64,000 nucleotides of DNA, taken from the NCBI GenBank assembly GCA_965223085.1, contig OZ244981.1, positions 1,860,001 to 1,924,000 of the forward strand, read 5' to 3'. Source of the stretch: CBDCVO01 sp965223085 (GTDB taxonomy: Bacteria; Pseudomonadota; Gammaproteobacteria; Ga0077536). Positions 48,402 to 57,258 of this stretch are shown here, in pieces (position 1 is the stretch's first letter; every line of letters begins with the position of its first letter). The translations under genes and the position numbers were made by a program. A model generated the notes under the pieces. That model was not told the origin of the DNA. It saw nothing but the letters and a program-made list of their open reading frames with translations, and did not search any database.

Positions 48402-49781
48402 TCAGTCGTGCTCGAATTCGAGTAACAGTGCGGCCGAACCCGTCTCGATACGATGGATCAGATCGGTTTGTCGATTGATGCCGGTCTTGTGAAACACATG
48501 CTTGAGGTGAGTCCTCGCTGTGTTAACGGAAATCTGTAGCTCATCAGCCGCATCGTCGAGCGTCATGCCACCACTTAGTAACTGCACGAGTTTTGCTTCT
48601 GCTTGGGTCAAGCGATAGAGACCGGTCAGCACATCGTAGGAGATACGACGATGACTATAAGGATCAAACACATAAATGATAGCTTTCGCGCCATCCTTGC
48701 CGTTGCGCGGTAGGCGCGCGATGACAAGTTCAAGCTGTTCTTTGGCATGTGGTATTGGCACGAACATAGCGTTCGCGGGACCCGTCGCAGTGGGCGTATC
48801 CGACGCATAATCTTCAAATTGTCGCTGCAACTGTTCATGCAAGGATTTATCTTTAAGTGCGAGGCGGTGTTCTCGTCTTTCGATTCCACAGTCGCGGCTG
48901 AAGAGCTTTTCCGCATAATTGTTGGTATGTAGCAAGCGCAATTCGAAGTCGGTGATGACTACCCCGATCTGAATCGCATCTAAGGCAACGGCGCAGGGAT
49001 CTAAGCCGTTATCGAGGGTCTTTTGCGAGCGCTTCTCGTCGCTCGATTCCACACCCAAGCGCAACACCAGCCCATAGGTATTGCCCTGCGAGTCCTGTAA
49101 CGCCGTCAGGGTGTCCCGCGTCGGTGGGCTATTGTCCGCAGCGCTTCCCGGGCGGGACAGGGCTTCGTCTTTGTCTTGCTGCAGCACGTGGTTTACCAGG
49201 TTTTGTGCTTCAGCACTGGGAACGTGGTGGAACTCCGAGAGGATCGCCTCGATCGGTCGACCGAGCAACTGCCTGCGGTGCCACCCCAATATGCGTTCCG
49301 CGTCTTCATTGACAAAACCGATGCGCCCTTCCATGTCGGTCGTCAAAATGCCTTGCAAAGGTTGGCTTGGCAATTCGCGAACGGCCTTGCCGCTCAGTTG
49401 CAGATCGTCCTCGGCGCGATGCAGGGCGAGGTCTATGGCGGTCATCAAGTCCTTTGTGGTGAAGGGCTTGGTGATAAATCCAGCAGGTTGGGTCGCGCGC
49501 GCGCGTTCAAGTAGTTTGCGGTCAACGTGAGCGGAAATGTAGATAACGGGAATGTCAATTACCGCACGGATGAGGTGAGCGGTCTCGATACCATCCATCC
49601 CAGTACCGAGTTTGATGTCCATTAAAATCAAATCGGGGCGCAGTTTGCGGGCTTTTTCGATCGCTTCGTGACCGTCGGTTGCGACCCCCATGACATCGTA
49701 ACCCAAGCCACGCAAGCGCATGCGCAAAGCGCCCGCGACTGCACGTTGATCTTCCACCACCAGGATTTGTTCCCCGGGCAT
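48402..49781 (-). CDS. Response regulator with PAS domain and LuxR-type HTH
   Basis: This 459-aa protein has a receiver (MPGEQILVVEDQRAVAGALR; Asp in LILMDIKLGTGMDGIETAH; Lys in GFITKPFTTKD) and a PAS domain (~140-240: GILTTDMEGRIGFVNEDAER, ILGWHRRQLLGRPIEAIL). A second sensory-like region around IGVVITDFELRLLHTNNYAE precedes the C-terminal GerE/LuxR HTH (LTQAEAKLVQLLSGGMTLDD, AADELQISVNTARTHLKHVF, HKTGINRQTDLIHRI). No kinase gene is adjacent. ATG 49781 was chosen over the longer frame at 49859 because the receiver begins here. Input unknown. Confidence 0.93.
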   Translation of the reverse strand: MPGEQILVVEDQRAVAGALRMRLRGLGYDVMGVATDGHEAIEKARKLRPDLILMDIKLGTGMDGIETAHLIRAVIDIPVIYISAHVDRKLLERARATQPAGFITKPFTTKDLMTAIDLALHRAEDDLQLSGKAVRELPSQPLQGILTTDMEGRIGFVNEDAERILGWHRRQLLGRPIEAILSEFHHVPSAEAQNLVNHVLQQDKDEALSRPGSAADNSPPTRDTLTALQDSQGNTYGLVLRLGVESSDEKRSQKTLDNGLDPCAVALDAIQIGVVITDFELRLLHTNNYAEKLFSRDCGIERREHRLALKDKSLHEQLQRQFEDYASDTPTATGPANAMFVPIPHAKEQLELVIARLPRNGKDGAKAIIYVFDPYSHRRISYDVLTGLYRLTQAEAKLVQLLSGGMTLDDAADELQISVNTARTHLKHVFHKTGINRQTDLIHRIETGSAALLLEFEHD

Positions 49782-49968
49782 ATCGGCACCACCACCTGAG
49801 CCTGAAGCATCGTTTGCGCAGCGTGTTATACCCCTCAGTCCATTACATGTCCTATACACGTGCCGCGCACTACGCGATGTGACATTGAGAAACGGCTTAG
49901 TTGCTGCTCATAGCACGCATACGTTTCTATCTCTACTTTTTGTTTTAATAGCGTAGACGGATTTTGGC

Positions 49969-50934
49969 CTAATGATCGTCGCGAAACTGACGTTGAAACA
50001 TTTCGCGACGTTCTTGGGCATCGACGGTAAGCGTCGCTATAGGACGCGCTTCCAAACGCCCGATACCAATTTCTTCCCCCGTTTCTTCACAATAACCGTA
50101 GCTACCGTCGTCAATACGCTTGAGCGCTTCGTCAATTTTACGTATTAACTTACGATAGCGATCCCGTGTTCGTAACTCCAAAATGTTGTCGCTTTCGCGA
50201 CTAGCGCGTTCTGCATCGTCCCCAACATCACGCGTCTCGGTACGTAAATGTTCGAGTGTCTCCTGCGACTCAACAATGAGCTCCTTACGCCAGGTTTCTA
50301 GTTTGTTTTTAAAATAGGCCAATTGCGTTGGCCCCATGTACTCCTCGTTGGCCGTGGGACGATACCCTTCTGGTAGCTTGACGTCGCCCAAGTTAACAAT
50401 TTTTTTAAGTTTTGGTGCCACTGCCGGACGCTCTCGGGGCGTGGAACTTGGGTTGCCGTTGGCCGGCGTTTTAGCTCGCAGTGCGGGCGCGGAACTTATT
50501 TTGCGTTTGGTTTTTTGTGGCGTCGAACGTTTGCGCCGCTTTGCACTTTTTGCAGTCGTTTTTGTCGTGGGCTTTTTCTTTGTTTTGCGCTTAGCGGCTG
50601 GCGCGGGTTTTTTTTTCGTCGGTTTTTTTGCGACAGACTTTTTGTTATTTGGCTTACGCGCCTTTTTCTTGGCCGGTGTTGGTTTCTTGCTCGCGCGACG
50701 TTTTTTTACGACGGTCTTCTTTTTCTTCGTCGCTGCCGCGCGAGACGCCGTTTTTTTGGTTTTTTTTGCGGATAGTTTGCGCGCTGGTTTTTTTGTCGCC
50801 GGCTTCTTGCGACTTTTCGTTTTGGCTTTGCTACTTGCTACTCTACGCGGCGTTTTTTTCGCCGCTTTTTTCTTTGCCACTTTTTTCTTTGCCGGCGCTT
50901 GCCGCTTAGTGACCGCCTTCTTCTTTTTTGCCAC
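49969..50934 (-). CDS. DksA/TraR-like protein with long Lys-rich N-terminal extension
   Basis: The 321-aa product begins at a GTG (50934) with AAGGGGGAA upstream. Residues 1 to ~160 are almost entirely Lys/Ala/Pro/Arg/Thr (KKKAVTKRQAPAKKKVAKKK, KPTKKKPAPAAKRKTKK), resembling histone-H1-like AlgP/HctB-type tails. The C-terminal ~120 residues are DksA-like: YMGPTQLAYFKNKLETWRKE, VGDDAERASRESDNILELRT and RDRYRKLIRKIDEALKRIDD, then YGYCEETGEEIGIGRLEARP and TVDAQERREMF. Normal DksA has four zinc cysteines; here only Cys282 survives, the others replaced by non-Cys residues. The DxxDxA motif is changed to DDAERA. This suggests a zinc-less coiled-coil/tip that could bind RNA polymerase plus a nucleic-acid-binding tail. 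Confidence 0.9.
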   Translation of the reverse strand: MAKKKKAVTKRQAPAKKKVAKKKAAKKTPRRVASSKAKTKSRKKPATKKPARKLSAKKTKKTASRAAATKKKKTVVKKRRASKKPTPAKKKARKPNNKKSVAKKPTKKKPAPAAKRKTKKKPTTKTTAKSAKRRKRSTPQKTKRKISSAPALRAKTPANGNPSSTPRERPAVAPKLKKIVNLGDVKLPEGYRPTANEEYMGPTQLAYFKNKLETWRKELIVESQETLEHLRTETRDVGDDAERASRESDNILELRTRDRYRKLIRKIDEALKRIDDGSYGYCEETGEEIGIGRLEARPIATLTVDAQERREMFQRQFRDDH

Positions 50935-51331
50935 AGTTCCCCCTTATCAAAACCCCCTAATGACACCCAGCATTCAAGTGTCAATTACCTAATATATAAT
51001 ACCTAGCCCGAATATGGCACGAGGGCCGCGGATGATGACGCGGGTAAGATTCGTCTGGGCGCAGGGCTAGTACCCACTAGGCACACGCCTGCAAATCGGG
51101 GGGCTAGCGACTGGGCAACTCGCAGCTAGTGAAAGATACTGATATATTCAATCTAGCTTATTGTATGTCTCGTTACGCACTTTTCCTCGATGAAGCGCTT
51201 TAGTACTATATTTTATGCGCCGATGGGGCGGCGTGCCGGAAGCACGTGACGAGATCGTCACACGCTAAGAAGGTCGTTTTATCTATATCAAACACAGGTG
51301 CACGCGCCCGAGTCGCTCGGGTCGTGCACCG
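50935..51331. other. Intergenic stretch before the cytochrome c genes
   Basis: About 400 bp between the divergent DksA-like and cytochrome c genes. No gene is recognisable. It holds AT-rich parts (TTACCTAATATATAATAC near 50990-51005) that could be promoter sequence for the DksA-like gene. No other structure was clear. Confidence 0.4.
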
Positions 51332-51346
51332 ATGTCGGAGCACCGC

Positions 51347-51658
51347 ATGAAACAACAGAATATTTTGGGGATGATGGCTGGCGGCCTGCTCTGTATACCG
51401 CCACTAGTCAGCGCCCAAAACGTCGAACGCGGCAGCGAGCTCGCCGTGACTTGTCTCGGTTGCCACGCTATCGAGGGTTATTACAATGTCTATCCGACCT
51501 ATCGGGTACCGAAACTGGGTGGTCAAACCGCCAAATACATTGAAAGCGCTTTGCGCGCCTACCGCGACGGACAGCGTGTGCACGACACCATGCATGCGAA
51601 CGCCGCCGATCTCAGTGACGAAGACATCGCCAATATCGCCGCATTTGTTGCCAATTAG
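51347..51658 (+). CDS. Small c-type cytochrome
   Basis: This ~103-aa secreted protein starts with the signal MKQQNILGMMAGGLLCIPPL (cut near VSA). The mature part has heme attachment CLGCH in LAVTCLGCHAIEGYYNVYPT and a distal Met candidate in HDTMHANAADLSDEDIANIA. It is a cytochrome c4/c5-like monoheme protein of class I. An upstream ATG (51332) is possible but adds only five residues. It precedes a second cytochrome gene by 55 bp, so the two are probably an operon and could form a diheme-like pair for electron transfer in the periplasm. Confidence 0.9.
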   Translation: MKQQNILGMMAGGLLCIPPLVSAQNVERGSELAVTCLGCHAIEGYYNVYPTYRVPKLGGQTAKYIESALRAYRDGQRVHDTMHANAADLSDEDIANIAAFVAN

Positions 51659-51713
51659 GCGAATTGAGCGCGCTAGCGTCTCTGCTCCGCCTTGTTTGCC
51701 AATGGGAATTACT

Positions 51714-52067
51714 ATGACCAAGTGCCGCCAAATTTTACTCTGCTTGCTCTTGCTGAGCGCTAGCATCTGTGTCGCCGAGTCCGAGCAAAGCGACGACACG
51801 CAGTTGAGTTTCGAAGATAAATTGAATGCTTGCGCAGCCTGTCACGGGGAACGGGGTGATAAACCCTTAGCCCCCGACTATCCAATCTTGGCCGGGCAAC
51901 ATGCAGATTATCTCGCGAACTCGCTACATAGCTATATTGCCGGACGCCGCGAAAACGCCATCATGAGCGCCCAGATGCAGGCGCTTAATTTAACTGACGA
52001 GGATATCGAACGGCTGGCGGCCTATTTCGCGGCCCAGAGCGGCTTGACGACTTTGAAGAGCGACTAG
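51714..52067 (+). CDS. Small c-type cytochrome (c4/c553-like)
   Basis: This 117-aa protein has a signal peptide (MTKCRQILLCLLLLSASICV, cut near AE) and one heme site CAACH in LNACAACHGERGDKPLAPDY. The following PILAGQHADYLANSLHSYIA and IMSAQMQALNLTDEDIERLA carry the expected distal Met. ATG 51714 was chosen because the longer frame extends into the previous gene's 3' end in a non-family sequence. It follows the first cytochrome and precedes a secreted amidohydrolase. The electron donor or acceptor is unknown. Confidence 0.9.
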   Translation: MTKCRQILLCLLLLSASICVAESEQSDDTQLSFEDKLNACAACHGERGDKPLAPDYPILAGQHADYLANSLHSYIAGRRENAIMSAQMQALNLTDEDIERLAAYFAAQSGLTTLKSD

Positions 52068-52116
52068 GAATCGCGCTTGCAGCGCACCAACGCTGAGGTT
52101 CGCTGAGGGTTTATCG

Positions 52117-53220
52117 GTGGGCTCGAATAGGGCCAACCGACACTGCCGACACGCCTGGTTTGACGGCACCGGGCTCGCCGCCGCGGCCTATGTCATTCTA
52201 ATCAGCTTGATGAGCTGGTCGGGGCTCGCAGCGGCACGTGAAGCAATCTCCCCCATCATTGATTTACACGTTCATACCGCGGGTATCGGCGCGGGCGCTA
52301 GCGGCTGCTTTATCGCTCCCAGTATGCGAGATAGTTACAAATTCCGCTGGTACCTGCGCGCGTTCGGTACCAATGCAGACGAACTGCAACGTCGCGGTGA
52401 TGCCATCGTCATGCGCCGCATCGCCCAGGCAATTGAGCAATCAACTGCGGTCGATCAAGCCGTCGTTTTGGCGCTGGACGGAATCATCGATGCTAACGGC
52501 GCCTTGGATCGTGAAGCGACGCAGGTCTATGTACCGAACGAGTTTGTGGAGCGCGAAACGGCCCGCTATGAACAGCTACTTTTTGGTGCCAGTGTTAATC
52601 CTCATAGAACTGACGCGCTAGCGCGGCTCGAGCAAGCCAAGCGCGGCGGCGCTTTATTGGTAAAGTGGATCCCGGCGCTGATGAATATCGATCCCGCGGA
52701 TGAGCGTCTCATACCGTTTTATCACAAGCTTATCGAACTCGATCTGCCCTTGTTAACCCACGCAGGGCAGGAAAGATCGTTCGGCCCGCTGAATGATGCG
52801 CTAGGCGATCCGGGGCGGCTAGTTTTGCCGTTACGTTTAGGCGTGACGGTGATCGCGGCGCACATCGCGACGACGGGAGAAAGCGATGGCGAGGACAACT
52901 TCGAGCGTTTGTTACCGATGTTCAGCCAATATCCGACGCTCTATACCGATATCTCCAGCCTTACGCAGATCAATAAACTCGGTTTTTTGGCGCGCGCTTT
53001 ACGATATCCGGCGGTGGTTGAACGCATGGTCTACGGCAGCGACTGGCCGCTGCAGTTTTTCCCCTTGGTTTCGCCTTGGTACCAGCTCGGACGCGCGCCG
53101 ATAGCGACGTTGTGGCAGGTGCGACGGCTGAAAAACCAGTGGGATCGCGATGTCGCGCTCAAACGGGCCATGGGTGTGCCCGAGGCCGTTTTCGCACGCG
53201 CCAGGCAATTACTAAACTAA
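52117..53220 (+). CDS. Secreted amidohydrolase family protein
   Basis: This 367-aa protein (GTG start) has an N-terminal hydrophobic segment (TGLAAAAYVILISLMSWSGL, signal or anchor). An amidohydrolase-2 TIM barrel follows: metal motif IIDLHVHTAGIGAG, then LLVKWIPALMNIDPAD, LPLLTHAGQERSFG, VIAAHIATTGESDGE, YTDISSLTQINKLG and the late YGSDWPLQFFPLVSP with the metal-ligand Asp. Relatives hydrolyse or decarboxylate amide/carboxylate substrates. Substrate unknown. It follows the cytochrome pair by 49 bp and may be co-transcribed. Confidence 0.85.
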   Translation: MGSNRANRHCRHAWFDGTGLAAAAYVILISLMSWSGLAAAREAISPIIDLHVHTAGIGAGASGCFIAPSMRDSYKFRWYLRAFGTNADELQRRGDAIVMRRIAQAIEQSTAVDQAVVLALDGIIDANGALDREATQVYVPNEFVERETARYEQLLFGASVNPHRTDALARLEQAKRGGALLVKWIPALMNIDPADERLIPFYHKLIELDLPLLTHAGQERSFGPLNDALGDPGRLVLPLRLGVTVIAAHIATTGESDGEDNFERLLPMFSQYPTLYTDISSLTQINKLGFLARALRYPAVVERMVYGSDWPLQFFPLVSPWYQLGRAPIATLWQVRRLKNQWDRDVALKRAMGVPEAVFARARQLLN

Positions 53221-53481
53221 ACTGAACATGATGGCAAACTCGCGCTCGCCGTCGGGCCCGCCGGGCTAGACGCCTAAACGGTGTGTTGCGATGCACAATT
53301 CAATGCTGATGGGGTATGCACCAGAATTCGGTCACAGTTTCGGACCTTGCTAGATCCCCTAAGCATCGCATCTGCCTATACTTTTAGCCCTGTTCGCCGA
53401 TACCTACAACGAGCACTGCGGTGGACGGGTAGCCCGAATGACATTTAGTTGGGGCGCGGAGGCCCCTTAAATATAGTGACC

Positions 53482-54336
53482 ATGTTGGATATCTCAGCAC
53501 TGTTGCGTGCTCAGCTCGAAGAACGCCTGCGTTCTAACTATGCTGAAATGTTCGACGTCGGTGCAGCCGAGACGCTCGAGTTTGCGCTGGCGGCTGCCAC
53601 GACCGCGCTCGGCCACATCGCGACCTCCAATGCCCTCTACCATAATGTCGAACACACCGTGTATGTCACGATCGTTGGCAGCGAAATTCTCAACGGACGG
53701 CAGGCGGTCGCGCACGATGTCAACGAGAAAGATTGGTTGAACGTGATCATTGCTTTGCTGTGTCACGATATCGGCTATGTGAGGGGCATTTGTGCCGGCG
53801 ATCGCCCCGAGCGCCTCGTCACCGGGTTAGAAAACCAAACTTCCTGGGTGTCCACGGGTGTGAGCGACGCCGCTTTGATGCCCATTCACGTCGATCGCGG
53901 CAAACAATTTGTCTACGAATCTTTCGCGGACGTCGCGAGCGTTAACGTGGCTGATGTGCAGGCATGCATAGAGCGAACGCGATTCCCGGTGCCGGGAGAA
54001 AACTGGTACCAGCAAAACGACGACTACCCGGGTTTGGTGCGCGCGGCAGATCTGATCGGACAATTGAGCGACCCACGTTATCTCTATAAGCTCACTGCGG
54101 TTTTCTATGAGTTTGAAGAGATTGGTTTCAACGACAATACCGGTTACCAAAAACCCGGCGACTTGCTGGAGGCATATCCGAGTTTTTTTGCGCACAACGT
54201 CGCGCCTTATATCGACCCTGCCTGCGCGTTTTTGCAGCATTCCGAAACGGGTCGCGAAGTGGTCACAAATCTACAGCGTAACTTAGAAGATTCACAGCGC
54301 GCGGACGTTTTCCTGCCAGCCGCGAATCTCGCCTGA
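53482..54336 (+). CDS. HD-domain metalloprotein (Npun_R2479-like)
   Basis: This 284-aa HD-superfamily protein has MLDISALLRAQLEERLRSNY, ALYHNVEHTVYVTIVGSEIL with an early His pair, and VIIALLCHDIGYVRGICAGD containing the HD pair. Later blocks are GLVRAADLIGQLSDPRYLYK and FYEFEEIGFNDNTGYQKP. The family resembles phosphodiesterase-like HD proteins, but the substrate is unknown. Start uncertain (GTG 53476 and ATG 53482 are close). No obvious operon partner; the neighbouring genes are over 200 bp away on either side. Confidence 0.82.
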   Translation: MLDISALLRAQLEERLRSNYAEMFDVGAAETLEFALAAATTALGHIATSNALYHNVEHTVYVTIVGSEILNGRQAVAHDVNEKDWLNVIIALLCHDIGYVRGICAGDRPERLVTGLENQTSWVSTGVSDAALMPIHVDRGKQFVYESFADVASVNVADVQACIERTRFPVPGENWYQQNDDYPGLVRAADLIGQLSDPRYLYKLTAVFYEFEEIGFNDNTGYQKPGDLLEAYPSFFAHNVAPYIDPACAFLQHSETGREVVTNLQRNLEDSQRADVFLPAANLA

Positions 54337-54537
54337 CGGCATTAAAATCGCGGTGCCCGCCGCCGCTTAGATATCTCAACCCACCGTGCGCCCAAGGCGA
54401 GGCCGTGCAACGATATAATGCGGCTTCTCAATCGAGTCTAGTGCGGACATTGCACGAGGAGGGCGGATGATGACGCCGTCGCCGACGCGGTAGCGAACTA
54501 CACTCGTGCGATTCCATTTGCATCATGGCCTACGACA

Positions 54538-55578
54538 TTGCTGAGTTATGAAAATACCCGTTCTCAACCTATTGAGACCAAACCCGTGAGCGTCTGGTGC
54601 AATATCCGAGCTAGGTGGGCTTCGGTAGTGGAAAACGCGCATTCGATCGGTGCGTGCATCTACACCGTCATTACTTGCCTGGCCGTCCTCATGGTGCTAC
54701 CGCTGAGGGCGAGTGGCCCCGATGCAGCGGCGTTTAGAGTCGACGAAGTAGCTCCGAAGGTGTTTGTGCACCCCGGCACGCACGCTGGGCTCGACCACAC
54801 GGGGCGCGGCGACAGCGCTAATATTGGTTTCATCGTGGGTGAGCGCTGCATCGCGGTCATCGATAGCGGTGGATCCGTGCGTACTGGGCAACAGCTGTTG
54901 ACAGCGATAAGGGCGCATAGCGCCAAGCCTATCTGCTACGTAATAAATACCCATGTGCATTTCGATCACGTGCTCGGCAACGCTGCTTTTGCGGATACCG
55001 GGGCGACGTTCGTCGGACACGCAGAATTGGCCCCCGCGCTGGCTGCGAGCCGCACGTTTTTTCTCGAGCGTTTCGCGGCCGAGTTAAGCACGGCACCGCC
55101 GGGGCAGGAGTTGGTCCTGCCGAGCAAGATGATCGAGGATGAGGCGTTATTAGATTTGGGTGGGCGGCAACTGCGTTTGACGGCGCAGCCGCGCTCGCAT
55201 TCCAGTAGCGACTTAACCGTCCTTGACGAGCGCACTGGGACGCTGTGGACGGGGGACTTATTGTTTATTGAGCGTTTGCCGGTGGTCGACGGCAGCGTGC
55301 GCGGTTGGCTCGCGGTGCTGAGAACGCTCGAACAAGTCCCGGCAAAACGCGTCGTTCCGGGTCACGGTCCCAGCAGCGTGGCTTGGCCGCAAGCGTCGCG
55401 TGGCCAGAGCGATTATCTAGAAGCTTTATTGATCACGGCACGGCACGCGGTCGCGGCCGGTCAGTTTCTCGAAGACTTCGAAGCTCAGGCGGCTGCACAT
55501 GTACCGCCGGGGTGGGTAGTAGCGGAGCCCCACGCCCGCAATGCGAGTCGCGCCTATCGCGAAGTCGAATGGGAATAA
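54538..55578 (+). CDS. Metallo-beta-lactamase-fold hydrolase, quinoprotein relay type
   Basis: This 346-aa protein has a hydrophobic N-terminal segment (YTVITCLAVLMVLPLRASG) after an unusual 40-residue leader, so the real start may be a GTG/ATG inside. The MBL fold shows VINTHVHFDHVLGNAAFADT (HxHxDH), a late His in VVPGHGPSSV and LLDLGGRQLRLTAQPRSHSS with the third His. The layout and the C-terminal AYREVEW tail match the quinoprotein relay system zinc metallohydrolase 2 / SoxH-like group, usually secreted and linked to quinoprotein dehydrogenases. No quinoprotein gene is in view. A Dam-type gene follows 7 bp later, which may just be coupling. Confidence 0.82.
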   Translation: MLSYENTRSQPIETKPVSVWCNIRARWASVVENAHSIGACIYTVITCLAVLMVLPLRASGPDAAAFRVDEVAPKVFVHPGTHAGLDHTGRGDSANIGFIVGERCIAVIDSGGSVRTGQQLLTAIRAHSAKPICYVINTHVHFDHVLGNAAFADTGATFVGHAELAPALAASRTFFLERFAAELSTAPPGQELVLPSKMIEDEALLDLGGRQLRLTAQPRSHSSSDLTVLDERTGTLWTGDLLFIERLPVVDGSVRGWLAVLRTLEQVPAKRVVPGHGPSSVAWPQASRGQSDYLEALLITARHAVAAGQFLEDFEAQAAAHVPPGWVVAEPHARNASRAYREVEWE

Positions 55579-55585
55579 TTGGAAT

Positions 55586-56449
55586 ATGAATAGGGCGGAG
55601 AGCGTCTCCCCGCAACCGTTTCTAAAGTGGCCAGGGGGTAAGCGGCAGTTGTTGCCGGAGTTACTCTCGATCGTTGATTCGTTGCAGGACATTAGTCGCT
55701 ACCACGAACCGTTTCTAGGTGGTGGGGCACTGTTTTTTGCCTTGACGCAGGCCAGGAGGTTATCGAAAAACACCCATTTAGCGGACATCAATCCCAATTT
55801 AATGGATGCTTATATCGGAGTGCGTGATGAAGTTGAGTCGGTCATCGAACAGCTACTAAAGCATAAGCAGAAGCACTGTGAAAAGTATTTCTATAAAGTA
55901 CGCACGCAGCGGCCAAGAAAGCTCGCTAATCGTGCGGCGAGAATCATTTATTTAAATCGAACTTGTTTTAACGGCTTGTATCGCGAAAATAGCAAAGGAC
56001 AATTCAACGCGCCGTTGGGTCGCTATAAAAATCCGCGTATTTGTGATGCGGACAATCTGCGCGCCTGCGCGCAGGCACTCAAGGCCACGCGTCTTGCGGT
56101 GAAGAGTTTCGAGGCGAGCGTGCGACTAGCGAAACCAGGCGATCTGGTCTATTTCGATCCACCCTATGCCCCGGTCTCCAAGACAGCGGATTTCACGGCT
56201 TATGCTAAAGGGGGGTTCAGCGCCGTCGACCAAGCAAAGCTTGCGGAAGTTTTTGCTGCTCTCGCGGCGCGTGGCGTTCATGCCATGCTTTCTAACTCCC
56301 TCACGAACATGACCGCGAACCTGTACAAAGATTTCCATATTTACCGCGTCTACGCGACGCGTCGCATCAATAGCAAAGCCGACCGTCGTGGCAAGGTCCC
56401 GGAAGTGTTGGTTACGAGTTTTGCGGTCAGTAATCGGCGTCAGTCGTAG
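55586..56449 (+). CDS. dam: Dam-type DNA adenine methyltransferase
   Basis: This ~287-aa D12-class N6-adenine methyltransferase has SAM-binding FLKWPGGKRQLLPEL and HEPFLGGGALFFAL (FxGxG), IIYLNRTCFNGLYRENSKGQ, catalytic DPPY in GDLVYFDPPYAPVSK, and VHAMLSNS near the end. FLKWPGGK and FNGLYRxNxxGxFN are conserved in Dam. ATG 55586 has GGAA upstream and matches the family start; the longer frame to 55541 overlaps the previous gene. GATC is the likely target. No restriction partner is adjacent, so it looks like a solitary enzyme. Confidence 0.88.
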   Translation: MNRAESVSPQPFLKWPGGKRQLLPELLSIVDSLQDISRYHEPFLGGGALFFALTQARRLSKNTHLADINPNLMDAYIGVRDEVESVIEQLLKHKQKHCEKYFYKVRTQRPRKLANRAARIIYLNRTCFNGLYRENSKGQFNAPLGRYKNPRICDADNLRACAQALKATRLAVKSFEASVRLAKPGDLVYFDPPYAPVSKTADFTAYAKGGFSAVDQAKLAEVFAALAARGVHAMLSNSLTNMTANLYKDFHIYRVYATRRINSKADRRGKVPEVLVTSFAVSNRRQS

Positions 56450-56520
56450 CGGCATTGTGGCGGTCGCTAGTGAGCGTATGCGCCGATTCAAGCCACGCTA
56501 ATTCGTCCGCGCGCCGGTAT

Positions 56521-57246
56521 TTAGTCAAATGGTACGTCTTGGCTGCGACATAAAAATCGCATCAGCGGCGTGGCTGCCGCATAATTTTCATAAACAAATT
56601 TCACTAAGTCCGGCCGTTGCGGCATGGCAGGATCGACGCTCTGGATGGCGATGAAATCCTTGCGCTTTAAATCCTCGATATCCGGATGATCGGTGGTCAT
56701 ACCTCGTGGCGGACGTTTTAAGCTCTCTCCACCGAAGCGAAAACGTCGCTTAAACGATGTTGTTTGCGTCGCCGCGTGCCAGGCTGGGGCACGTTCGAGG
56801 ATCGCCTCGCGGATCTTTTGGAGACTCGCGTTGTCTGGATGCCAGATGCCCGCGCCTAAGAAACATTCGTCTAGACCGATGTGCAAATAATAACCGGGCG
56901 CGTGCGCGTCGGCGCGCTTGAAGTGGCGAAAGTGGATCCCGATGTTGGTTTTATAGGGGCTTTTGTTATGGCTGAAGCGGACATCACGGTAGATGCGAAA
57001 CATCGACCCACCAACGCGCTTCGGAATGGCGAGAAAATGGGGTGATAAACGCCGCAACGGGGCCTCGAATGCAACGATAAAATCTAGCGCCGGCGCGACG
57101 ATAAAATCCTCGTAACGCTGTTTGTTGGCGGCAAACCATTCGCGGTTGTTATTGCGTGATAACGCTGACAAAAACTCGAACGTAGCCGGTGGAAAACCTT
57201 TAAATGCGGACGCCGATGCATAAGTAAAAGGTGATTTCTTGCCCAC
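56521..57246 (-). CDS. DUF2461 family protein
   Basis: This 241-aa protein has FKGFPPATFEFLSALSRNNN, REWFAANKQRYEDFIVAPAL, then KRVGGSMFRIYRDVRFSHNK, SPYKTNIGIHFRHF and PGYYLHIGLDECFLGAGIWH, the DUF2461/TIGR02453 hallmark (NNxxWFxxxKxxY and FRIxRDxRFSxDKxPYKTN). The function is unknown. It follows glpD by 12 bp on the same strand and may be transcribed with it. No catalytic motif is evident. Confidence 0.92.
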   Translation of the reverse strand: MGKKSPFTYASASAFKGFPPATFEFLSALSRNNNREWFAANKQRYEDFIVAPALDFIVAFEAPLRRLSPHFLAIPKRVGGSMFRIYRDVRFSHNKSPYKTNIGIHFRHFKRADAHAPGYYLHIGLDECFLGAGIWHPDNASLQKIREAILERAPAWHAATQTTSFKRRFRFGGESLKRPPRGMTTDHPDIEDLKRKDFIAIQSVDPAMPQRPDLVKFVYENYAAATPLMRFLCRSQDVPFD

Positions 57247-57258
57247 GTCAATTTCTCC

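Noticed and set aside
54414..54419. TATAAT box before the MBL gene as a sigma-70 promoter
   Set aside because: It matches the -10 consensus, but no acceptable -35 lies at the right distance, so it is not listed as a feature.
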